A stretch of 64,000 nt of DNA from Palaemon carinicauda (GCF_036898095.1 NC_090761.1:42526850-42590849), one strand, 5' to 3'. Shown: positions 1 to 12,351, counted from the stretch's first letter. Notes: generated by a model not told the origin, from the letters alone. A program made the numbers and translations.

Positions 1-695
1 TCACTGTTGTTTCAGATTTATTTACTCATAGGTGTTGTCTTGGTTTGTGTGTTTATCTTTTTTATTTTCCATTTACTGTTACTGTGAAATGTTATTGGCT
101 TTTTGTTTGTAATAGCTACTTGCAAGTGTAATTTTCCTTCTCATGTATTACCCCATATCCCCAAGAGCCCACCAGATCAAATTTTATTATTTTTGTTTTT
201 TACTGTCGAGTCATTTAGTGCTCACCTCATAATTTAGATTGTTTTATTGAATTCTGTATAAAATTTTTATCATTTAACTTAAGTGTCAATGATGGATAGT
301 TAGTTAAGGTCCCCACTCCCACTCCCCATATATTGTAGACAAAGTTTGTTCTAGCCTTTCAATAGTTGGAGGAGATATATTACTGTTTATGCCATTTGTA
401 TACGATCTCAATACCATTTTGGTAAGTAAGATCTTCATTACTAACAGCTGTAGATGTGATAGCAGACAGAACTTCAGTGGTAAATGGTAAGTTTAACCAT
501 CCCCCATTGGGTATTAGATTGTGAGTCCCAAACTTTGTCTACAATTCTGGCAGATTGCTCAAGTAGAATATGGGCTGAAGAATAAGTTATTGCACATTGG
601 GATGTCATTGTTGATAAATGGGGCTTCTTGTAGTTCCCAAGCAAGACATCCCTCCAGTCCAAAACTAAATTTTGCTTCATTGCCGTGCATTGTAG
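1..695. other. Leading non-coding stretch, probable kinesin intron
   Basis: No open frame with recognisable protein content is seen. The stretch is AT-rich and ends in a usable 3' splice acceptor (TTGTAG at 690-695) just before the exon-like block at 696. It is read as the 3' part of an unc-104 intron because the next block matches the kinesin in sequence and phase. Confidence 0.5.
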
Positions 696-957
696 ACATC
701 GTTTGGAGTTGATGCGTCAGATCTACCACTCTGACATAAGCCCAGGCTCTGTCTCGCCTTCTCCGCCAATGGAATCGGAGCTCCCAGCAGAAGAAGAAGT
801 GCAAACGTGTATTCCAGCGTGTAACCAAGCCAAGCTCTCCTTATCTCAGCTGCTGCCCACGAGGCTCCTCAACTCCCGCATGTTAGTGTTGATCTTGCAG
901 CAGCAGAATCCCCAGCAGCAGCACAGATTTATTGGCAGTGTTTTGCACTTGGATTGA
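696..957 (+). CDS. unc-104: Candidate alternative exon of the unc-104/KIF1A kinesin, with in-frame stop
   Basis: After the acceptor ending at 695, one base completes a codon and the frame reads HRLELMRQIYHSDISPGS, clearly similar to [18 protein letters not shown] at the start of the 10686 exon and in the same phase. It then diverges into a Ser/Pro-rich, Glu-rich and Gln-rich stretch of about 65 residues and stops at 955-957. It lacks the [15 protein letters not shown] motif that follows in the canonical exon. Two readings are possible. It may be an alternative terminal exon giving a short-tailed kinesin, as vertebrate KIF1B alpha and beta share an N-terminal part and differ in their tails. 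Or it may be a mutually exclusive cassette using an internal donor I cannot pick. The 3' end given is only the stop codon. The first AATAAA I noticed downstream is near 1865. The exon call is inference; the homology to 10686 is visible. Confidence 0.5.
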
Positions 958-2056
958 GGCATGGTCAATTTATATGTTGGTGTTCACAAGCCTATCTTTG
1001 GTTGACTGATTTTTTGAACACTGAACAAGCCAGCTTGATGATGGTCTATGTAGTTCTTTTGTGGCGCTGTTTTGCTTCTACTCTGTACTTCATGGTTGCT
1101 ATATCATAAGATAATGCATTGGACATTGGCAAACCTTTTTTTTTTTTATATACTGATGAAAATCTTGACAATCTTTGGTTTAATTTTATCCTAGATCTAT
1201 TGTTGCCCATTCAGACTTTTGTTTTTGTACATGTGTACAACATAGATAGTTCTTTTTAACCACATTTTGTTGTGTGATGTAATTTTTTCAATATTAGCAC
1301 AAAGCTCAACAGATTTAAGGTGTATTTTCGTAGTATTTTCAGGACTAAACCCTTTTCACAAGACAATGTGTACTGCACAGTGTCTATACTGTACTTTATA
1401 GATGACCTTTAAATTCTTAGTATTGCACAAAGCTTTTTTTCTCCATATAGTCTTTTTATTTGGTCTTTATTCATAGATTTCTAAGAGTTAGTTTTTTGGG
1501 GTGTAAATATTCAGTTGATAATTTAACTCCTGCACCTTAAACCCTTCCTTTAAAGTATGTATTACAAATTGTTTTGTTATTTAAGTATCTAGAAATAGAC
1601 ATTTTCCTCTTTTAAATGCTATGTTTTAGGGACTACAAAATTATTTCATTACATAATTTCCTTTATTCCATTCATTTACTTTGTATTGTTAGATTATGGA
1701 ATTTGATTTACTGTACATTGTTTGCCTCTCACATGCTTCCATTTTCATTCCTAGCGGGCTAGGAATCTAGATATTAAATAATTTGTTATAGGATATTTCA
1801 AACACTCACAATATTCAAGTTTTGTATTTCCACATAGGCGTAGAGATTATAGTGTATATGCTGTAATAAAATGGATCATTTTGATTCCAGTGATGAAAAA
1901 TATCTGATTATACCAAGAGCACTCATTGGATCAGGGTTAGTGTTTGTTTGGATAGATGATTGTGAAACAGTATTTACCATATAGGCAAATTAGAAAATAC
2001 AGTAGTACCAAATAGGGGCTCTTCATTCCTTTGCTTTTGTGATCATCACATTTTAC

Positions 2057-2100
<44 letters not shown>

Positions 2101-3469
2101 TAGTAGAGATCGTTTTTAGCATTCCTCCAGTCTAAAAGCCTTTCTTCTGTCATTCACCTTGCATCCATTGTCTTTGCTCTTTCAAGCTATCTGGCCTGAC
2201 TTCTTTCACTGTTTCCTACTGTAATAGAATTTTGATTTCCCATTTAGAAATAAATCTGTGCGACCAATTTAGTCAGAGGTTAGACATGTGATTCAGTGTT
2301 ACAGTATCATCAAATTAAGGTGCATTCAAGTAATATGCTTATAAAAAAAATGCAAACTCTGCCAAAATAAGAATAGAAATAGATTTTTACAAGGACATAT
2401 TTAAATTGTACTGTGGGGAATAGAGCACTTGTATGAACAGTGCTTTCCCCAAGCCACTGCCATGTTGATTTCTCATTCTATTTCCAGCCTCCCTCAGCCA
2501 GCTGTGCCTTTGTTAGCACCATGTGCTCTTTTTCAAAGTTTTGACAACAAAGCTGGGTTATAAATTGTTCACATCAAGGTTAGGAATCAGAAAGATATGT
2601 TTGACACACATATTAAGTCAAGATTTTGTGCAGGTTACAAAGTAAATAATTAACACTGGCATGTGTTCTTCATTCATTTGATTTACCAAGTGTAATTCTA
2701 TTGATAATGCTTTCATATCTTAAGTTATTTTAATCCAGTAACAAAAATGCAGAAGCTAATATAAAGAGTAGGGAAAAAATGTTAGTTTTGGGTACAATTT
2801 CCGGGCTTCCCTTGCCCTGCTACTCTTTTCCATTTAAGCTACATCTATTAACATAGGCCAGGTTAGTTATTTAGGTATTTCATACAGTATGTATAAGTGT
2901 TTGATTTAACATAAAGTGCAAGTTTATTTGCCACTACTGTATTTCTTTTTTTTATTGTAAATTATTAATTTTTATTCATTTCTGATAGGTAGGGATTATA
3001 ATTAATTCACAAAATTCCATTATAAACCTTTGAATTGGATTCCCTATTCTAGCCTTTCACATTAAAGACCTTGAAGACCACACAGCACATTTATCACAAA
3101 AATGAGTGTGTACGTATATTTATGGACTTTTAGAATGCATCGGGTGAACCTCCTTCATTTCTTATGAGAAAAATTATTTGATCATTTTAGGTTATGAGGT
3201 CGCTCCTGGAACGAATTAAATCTTGTTTATTACCTGCAGCTGTTTAGTTTCCAAGTTCTTCTCATAAAGTTATTCCTCCTTTAGTGGATCAGGCCATGCC
3301 AATCTCCTATGCAAAGCATGTGCCTGGGTCTGCTAATGTTCTTTCTTCAGAACAAATCTTTTCAGCCAGGTGTCCAGTGCATGAACCTTTTTTGGAAAAT
3401 TTTATCCAAAACTAATAAAAAGTTATAAAATTAACAGAATTCCGCAAATCAGGGAATGCAGGGTCATTC
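958..3469. other. Intron sequence without recognised genes
   Basis: AT-rich sequence with stop codons in all frames and no transposase or RT motif that I could find. The only structured item is the (TAA)n tract near 2058-2098, listed separately. Confidence 0.6.
2058..2098. repeat. (TAA)n microsatellite
   Basis: About 41 bp of uninterrupted TAA units. It has no LINE 3' end beside it, unlike the TAA tract at 62757, so it looks like a plain microsatellite. Confidence 0.95.
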
Positions 3470-4210
3470 TAGATATTGGGATCATCAAAATCAGCATCCC
3501 CACCCTCAACTAAAATTTCCCATACCTCACCCTGTGACTCAGTACTTGAATGCAGCATATGAAAAACTAGAGTATAATATTTTGCCTTAACTTTGGATAT
3601 GATATCCTGATCAAAGGGTTGGATCAAGGAGGCTGTGCTTGGAGGGAGAAAGATGACCTCTACACATGGATGAGAGTCCAAAAGATTTTCAGGATGGGCT
3701 GGGCAGTTGTCAATAATGAGATAGACCTTGAATGATCTTCATTCATGCCTATTTACAATGGACTTTGTGCACAAAACAGTGCTATAACCAATTACAGGCA
3801 ATTTGTGATGTAACTCATGTTTCTGAGACGAGTGACAGTACACCGAGACGTACTTCATATCGGACAGGTACTTGTAACATCTGGGTTATCGTGCCGTATG
3901 GATGGCGAGTGGCTTTATTTTATGGGATCTTTTGATTTACACAAAACATCACTGTGATCCAACTCGTGTCGACCTTATAGCTTCTAGCTTACTTGACAGA
4001 CTTTCATAAAGATGTTGACCTAGGCATCTTTGTATATCGTAGACCACATTCATCCATATTATAAATACATTTAGCATCGTACCCTTTCTCATTGAGGATC
4101 TCCTTTAACAAAGTTGGAAAACTCATTGCAGCCACCTCGTTTACCAAGTGACCATTGCCTGTAAGCCGAACATTTATAATGTCCTTACGGGTGAGAAAAT
4201 GTAGCAACCA
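3470..4210 (-). pseudogene. pogo/Tigger-type DDE transposase remnant
   Basis: On the minus strand two blocks match the pogo/Tigger (jerky-like) transposase family. The upstream block (4210 to 4004) reads about 67 residues including LTRKDIINVRL and IYNMDECGLRYTKMP, which corresponds to the family's YNADETGL motif with the first catalytic Asp. The downstream block (about 3735 to 3469) reads VYLIIDNCPAHPENLL, the second catalytic Asp motif (LLDNAPGHP-like), followed by PPSTASLIQPFDQ, the family's PPNTTSLIQPMDQ motif. The 260 bp between the blocks does not translate sensibly and shows stops, so it is decayed or replaced. No intact start or DNA-binding domain is visible. It is an old, inactive insertion lying antisense in a kinesin intron. 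Confidence 0.85.
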
Positions 4211-6624
4211 ACCATTAGATACAGAAAACGTGCTAGACTACATTGCTATACTGTAATAGCATATTACATTATGAGAAAGAAAACCTTGATGTTTAATTTT
4301 TTTATCTAAAGCAATACCTTCACTTTTTTTCTGTTTGTATAAATATGTAAATATCTTTCTATTTTCACAAAACCATCACTCACATGTTGTCTCCTATCAA
4401 TCATAAATAACATATAGGCTTTCACACGTTTCATAATCTCTTCAATTTTTCGAAATGGTGCGTGGACTGTTTATTCTTGTAATCCAATTATTTGTCCAAT
4501 AGCTATAATATTACCCTGCCTTTTATCCTTTTGCCATATTACTTTTCACTTTAGTTCAAGTGTTATACTCTTACGTTTGGCAGCCCTAACTCACACAATA
4601 CATTGAAACTGAAGAGTATGAGCATATACACCAACAATCTACATCATGGGATCTCGTCGTAACTATCAAACAATTTGGGGAGAATACTATTTTACTCTAT
4701 AGTTATCAAATTATTTATGGTTGCCCTTGGACAACAGCAAAATAAATTTGTCCTATTTTTAATGGACAATAAAAAAGAATAATTATTTTGAAACTAATCT
4801 AATGAAGGAAAAAAAATATCAAAATCCATGATTGAGTAAAGGTTTTTGAAAAATTAATTTCATTTAGAATTTTGCTTGCGATATAAGAAATGCCAAGTTT
4901 TTAATGCATCCACAAGCAGACCATAGTTAGGTTACCATAAAATATTCTAAAAGAAGATACCGTGAAACCAATTAAAATAGTTTTCAGGGAAAAGGATATT
5001 GTCTTTAAAGTGAAATTCATCTCTATGTGAATTATCTTAAAGATTCTTTAAATTGTAAAGTTTTTTAAAAGTATATAAAAGAAATGTACAGTACATTGAT
5101 TTTCTATAGTAGATATTCATATCCATTTTACTGTTGCTGTTTCTCAAGTGCACTGTAAAACGCCATCTATAGTATTTTATCAAAATTTCTCGAAAAAGAG
5201 TTTTCCCATTCTTTTATCTCCGGACATTTATCGAAAGATCTTTAGCCCCTAGTGCATGAAGGATTTAACTATTCTGTAAGTTTAAATGCATCCCTTAATT
5301 GTTTTATCAATAAAGCGAGGTTTACTGCCCTTATTTATTTTACTCGTATATTAATTTCCTGCTGAAATAATTTTTGTATTGCCTTCTGTCTTCTAGTGAA
5401 TGCTATTTTAATTTTATCATCATTACAAAATGTAGACATAAATTTCTGTTCAAGGCTTCCTTGAAAACTTCATATCTTTTTTTCTTAGATCTAAATTCTG
5501 TTTAAACCTGCAATTAAGAAATTATTGCACTATAATGTTCAATTATATACATGACTGATGGAGCAACATATTTAGTACATATTGCATACTGATAAATACC
5601 ATTTTTCATGGGAACTGCCAAGAATTGTTTAAATTCACAAATGGGACATGGAAAATAACCACTTACAGTATATTATTTCCAATGATAAGAAGCGACATAT
5701 ATTACTGAGCATGCATCACTGACCATGTAGGTAATGTTGGCAAAACAAGGTCTTCATTGTGCTCCTATATATACAATATTTTGTTCACATAGATTTGCAG
5801 AGCATAGCAGCATTTTTATGGCAATAGTTTCCATGATAATCCCAAAAGTATATTTCATACATTGTTCTCTGTGTTAAAGGTATAGTACAAACACATTTTT
5901 TAAAAATAAATAATACATTAAAGTAATCAATTTAATGTATTTGGTGGGATAGAAAAACCGTTGGTATTTAAGACCTCCTTTGTAAACCCTCGGGAATATT
6001 CCACAAAAAGCTTTGAGTGTATACTGTTAGGTATTTTCTATTTGTTGAAATATGCAACTACTTCTAATCAAGGAAAAATCTAAAAAATATGCATTTTTTA
6101 AATAGCAAAACTGACAAAACAGACTACATTTTGCTGGCTAGTTATTTTATGTTAGCAGCTCTGTATTGAGAAGCTTATTTATCAAAGAGAAATTTAACTG
6201 TATTGTAGTTTTGATAATTTCTTTTCACTGTTAAAAGCTAATTTTCATGAGGCTGTTGCACATTTCACGATGAGTAGGTGTTCCGGTCACCGCAAAATTT
6301 TGCTACAAGAATGAGCAGCTGTTAGCTGTTGTACATAAATTTTCATTGATTATTATCTCTCTCTGTAAGTGATGTTTATATAAATGAACCTTGAAGGTAT
6401 TTTACAAGACTCTAAAGCTCCAATGATTTAGTAATTCTTGTGGAGTTATAACAACAATAGTACTGTACTGTATATGCCCATAGTGGTCAACCATATTCCT
6501 ATCTGTTTTGGTAGTTCTCTTTTCCATCTTCAAATACTCCTTTACTATAATAATAACAATAATTACAATAATGATGAGGGTGCTGATTACAATAGCTTCA
6601 TGACTAAGAATAAAACAAAAAAAT

Positions 6625-6626
<2 letters not shown>
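4211..6626. other. Intron sequence without recognised genes
   Basis: AT-rich sequence with no ORF of interest. The part next to 4210 may be the decayed N-terminal half of the pogo/Tigger remnant, but I could not read any conserved motif in it. Confidence 0.6.

Positions 6627-6711
<85 letters not shown>
6627..6711. repeat. (CT)n microsatellite
   Basis: About 85 bp of pure TC dinucleotides on the + strand. It generates spurious Ser-Leu and Arg-Glu reading frames on the two strands. Confidence 0.97.
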
Positions 6712-6715
<4 letters not shown>

Positions 6716-6994
6716 TAAGAACGAGTAGCAAGACCATGATGAAAAAATCCACATCTGAGCATAGCTAGTTTATTCTCATACAAGACATTTGTTTCATTTG
6801 AGTTTCTGTGTAAGTTTTTAGACTTCCAAAATGTTTGGCTGTTAGGTCCTTTACCTCTACAGAAGTTGTCAAGTATCTTGTGCTGATGTGAAGCAATAGT
6901 TATTTTATTGTTAAGAGTCTAGCTATAATAATCTAAGTCCCCATATTCTAGATTTCACTGATAATATCAGAGACTAAATAAAAGGTTCAAAGTA

Positions 6995-8502
6995 CAGTAA
7001 TCACTCGGCTATCACGTGTTTCATTCCAGGAAACCCTGCGATAGCTGATAAACAGCCAAGTGCATACAGAAATCTGTAGTATATTTTCTCATTTTTTAAG
7101 TTTTTCAAATTTCTTTTTTTTATAAATTTAACCTTTTATTAATCCTCCTAACATTCTTATGACTCCGTTATACAATCACAATTTTTAAACTAAAACTCAC
7201 TTTTACTTTTGACACATCCTTACATATACTGTATGTAAAAGGAAAAATTAAAATCTCATCACTTATTAACCTATGTACTGCTCGACCAGGATACGCCATT
7301 GCCCAAACTATATATCCATTTATTGTGGGCAAAAAGTACGGCTGTATTTCAAATAAACAGGATTTTTAACAACACTGATATTTCACTTAACTATTTCCAA
7401 TAATAGTTTTTGTAATATTCACACACTAGCATCTTATTATCATATTTTGTAATAAAAACACAGTGAATATACGTGTTTCAATCGTTTACATTTGTAAGAT
7501 GCTCTAAACTACAGTCTACCCTTTCCAAATCAGCTGATTAAGGCAAACTACTGAATGATTTTTTTCTCTTGCGGAAATTGGTTGTTGCTTCTTGAACTAT
7601 CATTTTTATTTTACCATATAAAAGTATGTAGTTTTTAGTAAAAATACTTTTCTAATTTCATTTACTCTCTATTTTAATGGCATAAGAAAGGTTAGAATCA
7701 TTTAATTTCTATTGTCAACGGACATTAATTCTAGTCTTTACCTTTATGTTGCCTGATTACAAAGCTTAGGAAGTTATTGACTTTTTTTCCAATTTTTTAG
7801 GTAGTTTTATACAATTTGGTTTATCTTTTCATAAACCAAAAAAGGTATATTAGTCATATTCTACTTAGTTTTATTTGTAACAACTACTGTACGGTAATTT
7901 TTTGCTATCGTATGAAAGATGAAATGTAAGAAAAACAGCTATTGTTATCCAAATCAGTTTTTCAACACAAAAACTGTTTTTCATTCAGTTGTTTATAGCT
8001 GTATACGTTAATAATGATACTTTTATTATTTTATTTTGTTTAATTAATATATTGAACTCAAAAGTTGGGGTAAAAGGGTGTAGAAAAAGTTTGGTTTATT
8101 ATAGTTAATTCTCACAATAGGAACTCGCATGATACTAGAGATTCATGATAAAATAATTTTTTATGGGCGAAAATTTGGCTGTTGCACAGTTATACATAAT
8201 CGTAAGTGTTTAGGCAAGTACTGTACTGCATATTACTATAATTCACTTTATTAATTTAGGCTCAAAAATGACTATTTTAACAAAAAAGAGTTAGAATATT
8301 AAAAATAGAAAATTTATCTGCCCTCAGAAACCCACAATATAAAGAAGCGTGTGATATAAGTTTACATTTGATATATTTATAAGCAGTGTTTTCAACGTGT
8401 TATGCCCTTTGCGTCAATAGGCGTAGGTGGAGTTGATGATGATGATGATGATATTTATAATCCTGCGATGTACTAAGGGAGCGATATGGTAAGGGATTAC
8501 TG
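6995..8502. mobile_element. Tigger/pogo-like DNA transposon, non-coding, with TA target duplication
   Basis: The left end reads TA then CAGTAATCACTCGGCTATC. The right end, read in reverse complement, is TA then CAGTAATCCCTTACCATATC. Both begin with CAGTAATC, show further partial matches and are flanked by TA, which is the target duplication of Tc1/mariner-pogo elements. The left end also resembles widespread Tigger-type termini (CAGTAATCCCTCG). The 1.5-kb interior is AT-rich with no open transposase frame, so this is a decayed or non-autonomous copy. A short (GAT)n run at about 8434-8452 lies within it. The pairing of the two ends is inference from the short terminal match. Confidence 0.6.
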
Positions 8503-8646
8503 TAGATGTGAACACCTTTTAAGGTCTTGGGAATTGTCAGCATTTGGAATCCTTGACTTACATGCCCCACTAGTTTCATTGGCAGTAATGAAATTTTTCA
8601 CTAGTTCAGTACAGTACTGTAATTATAGTCAATTTCTTTTAGCAAT

Positions 8647-8795
8647 GCAGATTTGCACCGACTCGCAGCGGTGCCCTTTTAGCTCGGAAAAGTTTCCTGA
8701 TCGCTGATTGGTTGGACGAGATAATTCTAACCAGTCAGCGATCAGGAAAATTTTCCGAGCTAAAAGGGCACCGCTGCGAGTCGGTGCAAATCTGC
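8647..8795. repeat. Foldback (palindromic) element, about 149 bp
   Basis: The arm starting GCAGATTTGCACCGACTCGC at 8647 is repeated almost perfectly in reverse complement, ending at 8795. The arms are about 68 bp with a few mismatches (for example GGAAAAGTTTCC against GGAAAATTTTCC) around a short centre near 8718-8728. GC content is higher than in the surrounding intron. It is probably a miniature foldback transposon; no protein is encoded. Confidence 0.85.
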
Positions 8796-9964
8796 CTCGA
8801 TAAAAGAAATGGACTATAGGTTCCTCCACATCTTTGTTTATCTTTTGTCTTTGACATATACTCAACTTATACAGTAAATTGAAATTAAGTTAGTGTATGA
8901 TCCTTTTATTCTAGGTAATAGAATACAGAGTTTACATAGCCAAGGGTATTGATTACAAATTTTCATTGCAAATTTGAATTAGGAAACTTTATTGAACACT
9001 AAGTATGAGCAAGTAAAACTATTAATTTAAATTGTGTATGTTATCTGTAATACAGTACAGTACTTTATTTCTGTTAAACTCTGGTCATTTAGAAATTTGC
9101 AACTATCATTGAAGTTACACCTCCCATCACAGAATACATTCTGACATGTTTCTGTTATGGCTTTTTTTATTTGATTGTGAATTGGTGCTTTTCTTTCCGT
9201 TTAGCTAAACGTAGAGAAGCAGCCAGGTTGCTCACAATGTAGATACTCAGTTATTTTGAAATTGCATCTCCATTCTCTCTCTTCAGACTTTAGATGCTTT
9301 TTGTCATATCTGTTGTCATGCTTCATGCTGTATATTAATTACTTTTAGAAGGTATTTTATACCAGAATGTTGCTCAGTTGGTTATTTATCAATGTTCTAA
9401 CAGACTGTTGTTCATTTATATAATACAGTGCTCTAAATCTCACTTACTAAAATCCCATGTACTGTACAAGCCTAGTTAAAGGAAAGGCTAAAGTTTATCA
9501 CCCTTTGCATATGTTACTTGCTTTTGAAATATTGTATTTCTTGTTTTGGTAATGTTATTAGTAGAATTATTGTTCTTAATGTACTTTATTTTTTATTCGA
9601 TACATTGTGAATTTTATTGAAGCTATTTTACTCTGATTAAAATTAGTAGTGTTGCCTTTTTGTAACATTTTGTTTTTTCTAATTAATGAGGAAAATTAAT
9701 TTTTCAATTGTTTTTTATCATGTATTATGACTAACATATATACTCATGTACTGTTGTACCTATCAGATAATTAATTATTAGTTTTGAATTAAATAGATAT
9801 GTGGTAATTACACTGATTTATGAGAGATACGTTGTAAAAGTAGTTTATCCCAGCTTTTAAAACTGTGTTGAGTGAGCAGTTGGTTTAATGGTTTAATGCT
9901 TACAATAGATTGTTTAAAAAAAATGTGCATGGGGAAATGTATTATTTAATTGATAGTTAGATAG
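8796..9964. other. Intron sequence without recognised genes
   Basis: AT-rich, stops in all frames, no recognisable element. Confidence 0.6.
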
Positions 9965-10061
9965 TTATTTTTTTTTTTTTGCTTTTTTATAATTATTATT
10001 ATTGTTGTTGTTATTATCTTTACTGTAATATTTTGATATTATTGATATTATCATGACTATG

Positions 10062-10064
10062 ACC

Positions 10065-10126
<62 letters not shown>

Positions 10127-10132
10127 CATGAC

Positions 10133-10181
<49 letters not shown>

Positions 10182-10199
10182 ATTATTATTATCATGACC

Positions 10200-10249
<50 letters not shown>

Positions 10250-10292
10250 TATTAAATTATTATTATAATTATCATGACCAGTATTATTATTA

Positions 10293-10338
<46 letters not shown>

Positions 10339-10375
10339 TATTATTATGATGATGATTATTATTATTATTATTATA
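10062..10375. repeat. Long interrupted (ATT)n microsatellite
   Basis: About 310 bp of ATT/TTA units broken by four short ATCATGACC(A/G)-type interruptions near 10126, 10192 and 10271. The spacing suggests higher-order duplication of an ATT block plus an interruption. Poly-Ile and poly-Asn frames through it are artefacts. Confidence 0.95.
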
Positions 10376-10685
10376 TGTATATGATAAAGGGACCTTACAT
10401 GAGTATATACGTATGTTGATAAAAGTAGATCTGCCATTATGTAAATGGCAAATGATCACTTTGGAAAAGAAGAGAAATGCTTTTTATTTGTGCATAACTA
10501 GATACCTGTATAGAATTTAATTTGAGATTTTGATATCTGTGTCTATGAGGGTGCTTTTTTTTTTTACAATGAAACTTGATATGTTGGAAAGGACTTTATT
10601 TTGTGCATTTTTGCTGCAGAAACAATATACAGTACTGTACTCAGACTCTTTAAGTTAACTTTGAATTTGTTTTCCACCTGAACAG

Positions 10686-10823
10686 ACAAAGATTGGAACT
10701 GATGCGTGAGATGTATCATAATGAAGCAGAACTTTCGCCTACTTCTCCTGATTACAACATTGAAAACTTAACCGGAGGTGACCCGTTCTATGACCGTTTC
10801 CCATGGTTCAGGCTTGTTGGCAG
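10686..10823 (+). CDS. unc-104: unc-104/KIF1A kinesin-3, exon (MREMY...FPWFRLVGR)
   Basis: The acceptor GAACAG precedes 10686, and the donor CAG|GTTAGT follows 10823. The frame (one base completes a codon) reads [20 protein letters not shown] and then [17 protein letters not shown], the hallmark that opens the KIF1B-type domain (Pfam KIF1B) of KIF1A, KIF1B and Drosophila unc-104. The protein is a monomeric/dimeric plus-end microtubule motor that carries synaptic vesicle precursors along axons. This exon lies after the FHA and coiled-coil part. The exon is 138 nt and ends in phase 2, continuing correctly into 11158. The sequence is closest in feel to insect unc-104. Identification is by family motifs recalled, not by a search. 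Confidence 0.96.
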
Positions 10824-11157
10824 GTTAGTAGCTTTTGATGACTTGGTTATGCTCATAGGTAATTTTCTTTATCAAATTTTTTGTGGTTTCACAAACATAG
10901 ATAGAAAAATTCCACTTCAATAAGCTCTTGAAATTTTTATGGTGCAAAATGTCCATATTGCTACAGCTATTATTGTGTATTAAGAATTTGCTATACAGCT
11001 GTGTAATGTACACTACCAATTATTTTCAGTTTTATTCTGTGTAAAGCATTACATATAGTTTAGTTCTTATTTGGATACACTTATGTATTCAGTTTTCTGT
11101 TCAGAGTAGAAAATTATACAAAGATACAAGGATTATAAACTAATTGTTCTTTTTCAG
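10824..11157. other. Kinesin intron, 334 bp
   Basis: Short AT-rich intron bounded by GTTAGT and TTTTTCAG. Nothing else is seen in it. Confidence 0.85.
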
Positions 11158-11276
11158 AGGTTTTATGTATCTCAGCAATATATTGTACCCTGTGCCCCTT
11201 GTGCACCGTGTAGCAATTGTCAATGAACGAGGAGATGTTAAAGGCTATTTGAAAGTAGCAGTTCAGGCTGTAGTTG
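11158..11276 (+). CDS. unc-104: unc-104/KIF1A kinesin-3, exon ([18 protein letters not shown])
   Basis: The acceptor TTTTTCAG ends at 11157 and the donor G|GTAAGT begins at 11277. Phase 2 in, phase 1 out. The translation contains [20 protein letters not shown] and [15 protein letters not shown], matching the conserved core of the KIF1B domain in KIF1A/unc-104 almost residue for residue. A Gly-Phe-Met replaces the usual Ala-Phe-Val just after the splice junction. The match fixes frame and splice sites. Confidence 0.97.
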
Positions 11277-11715
11277 GTAAGTTTTGGTTTGAAAGTTTTT
11301 GCATTGTCTTCATGAGTAGAATGATAATGTATTGGAAGTTATAACTGCAAATAATTTGTGGCTTTGTAGTTACACCCATTTTATCTTGTATTTCTTTCAT
11401 AGCTGTTCTGAAATAATTACATTTATCTTTATTTTAAATTCCTATATTATTTTACTTATACCCTTTACCTGTAATTAACAAATAGAAAAATTCTTGCCAC
11501 ATTTTTCAATTCTTTAGTATTCACCATATTAACATTATGAAAAATGTCAGTACTTATGCTGAAACTTTGATTATTTAGTAACTACAGTAACATTTTACAT
11601 GTATAAAGAACTTTATCTTCTCAATTAAGTGTTAAACTTATTGTTTTGAAAATAAGAAACAAGTGTAAAGACAACCAAGATCAAATATTAAATCGAGACT
11701 TTTGATACATTTTAG
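11277..11715. other. Kinesin intron, 439 bp
   Basis: AT-rich intron from GTAAGT to TTTTAG; no other feature is visible. Confidence 0.85.
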
Positions 11716-11925
11716 CATCTGAAGAAGACACGGTTGAAACTTCACAGCCACTAGGAGTGCGTCAGTCTGCTCGTATATCATTCAATGATGGAGCATTCAA
11801 GAGGCCCCGGGCAAAACGAGGCTCACTTTCTGCTCAGGTGTTGGAGAAGAACACAGCAGCTGCTGCAGAGGAGGAGCGTATTGTTGAGGGTCAAGTTTGT
11901 CCTCCAGAGTCACTTAAACTGGAAG
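11716..11925 (+). CDS. unc-104: unc-104/KIF1A kinesin-3, exon (GVRQSARISFND linker)
   Basis: The acceptor TTTTAG ends at 11715 and the donor GAAG|GTTAGG follows 11925. Phase 1 in and out. The frame reads SEEDTVETSQPLGVRQSARI then SFNDGAFKRPRAKRGSLSAQ, followed by an Ala/Glu-rich stretch. The GVRQSARISFND block corresponds to the GVRQSGTAKISFDD segment of KIF1A and GVKQSARLVFNE of unc-104. The rest is a low-conservation linker with basic and acidic patches. The next exon is more than 8 kb away because DIRS-A lies in the following intron. Confidence 0.93.
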
Positions 11926-11995
11926 GTTAGGTTCTGTTATTTGTTTCTAATTAGATGTATTGAGAATCATTATTTTTTCAATATTTAACTTAGCC

Positions 11996-12147
11996 GGTGA
12001 TTATAATAGCTGCAACTCTGTTGCTCGACAGAAAACTCTAAGGAAAAATTCGCCAGCGATTGCTATACAGGTTGCGGGTGTGCCCAACAGCGCCATCTGT
12101 CGTCCAAGTACCCAATACTCAATGTAAACAAAGAACTCAATTTTCTC
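11996..12147 (+). repeat. DIRS-A left inverted terminal repeat (core)
   Basis: This is the reverse complement of 18288-18440 with very few mismatches, running from CGGTGATTATAATAGCTGC to ACTCAATTTTCTC. Outside this core the left outer end (11974-11995) differs from the right outer end, as is normal for DIRS elements. Both outer ends are stored in the internal complementary region. Confidence 0.93.
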
Positions 12148-12351
12148 TCTGTCGTGCTACCGGCAAGACCTACTAATTCGCTGTTGCTAACTGGATTTGT
12201 TTTCACAACTATTTGGTGAAGTACACTATTCTAGTTTTGAGCTTTCGCTGTGCAGGCTTTCTCTTCAAAAATCCTTGCATTCTTTTTTTGATTACGGATT
12301 ATTTGTTGATGACTTTGGATAGTTTTTGAATTCCCCTTTGACCAATTCAAA

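Noticed and set aside
6402..6752. Frames with Ser-Leu or Arg-Glu repeats, also at 35304-35610, 39128-39537 and 56911-57265
   Set aside because: Created by (CT)n/(GA)n microsatellites.
10062..10375. CRISPR-like regular repeat with interruptions
   Set aside because: The units are trinucleotide slippage products in a eukaryotic intron; there are no spacers.
9965..10459. 164-aa poly-Ile/Asn frame and its + strand counterpart
   Set aside because: Product of the (ATT)n tract.
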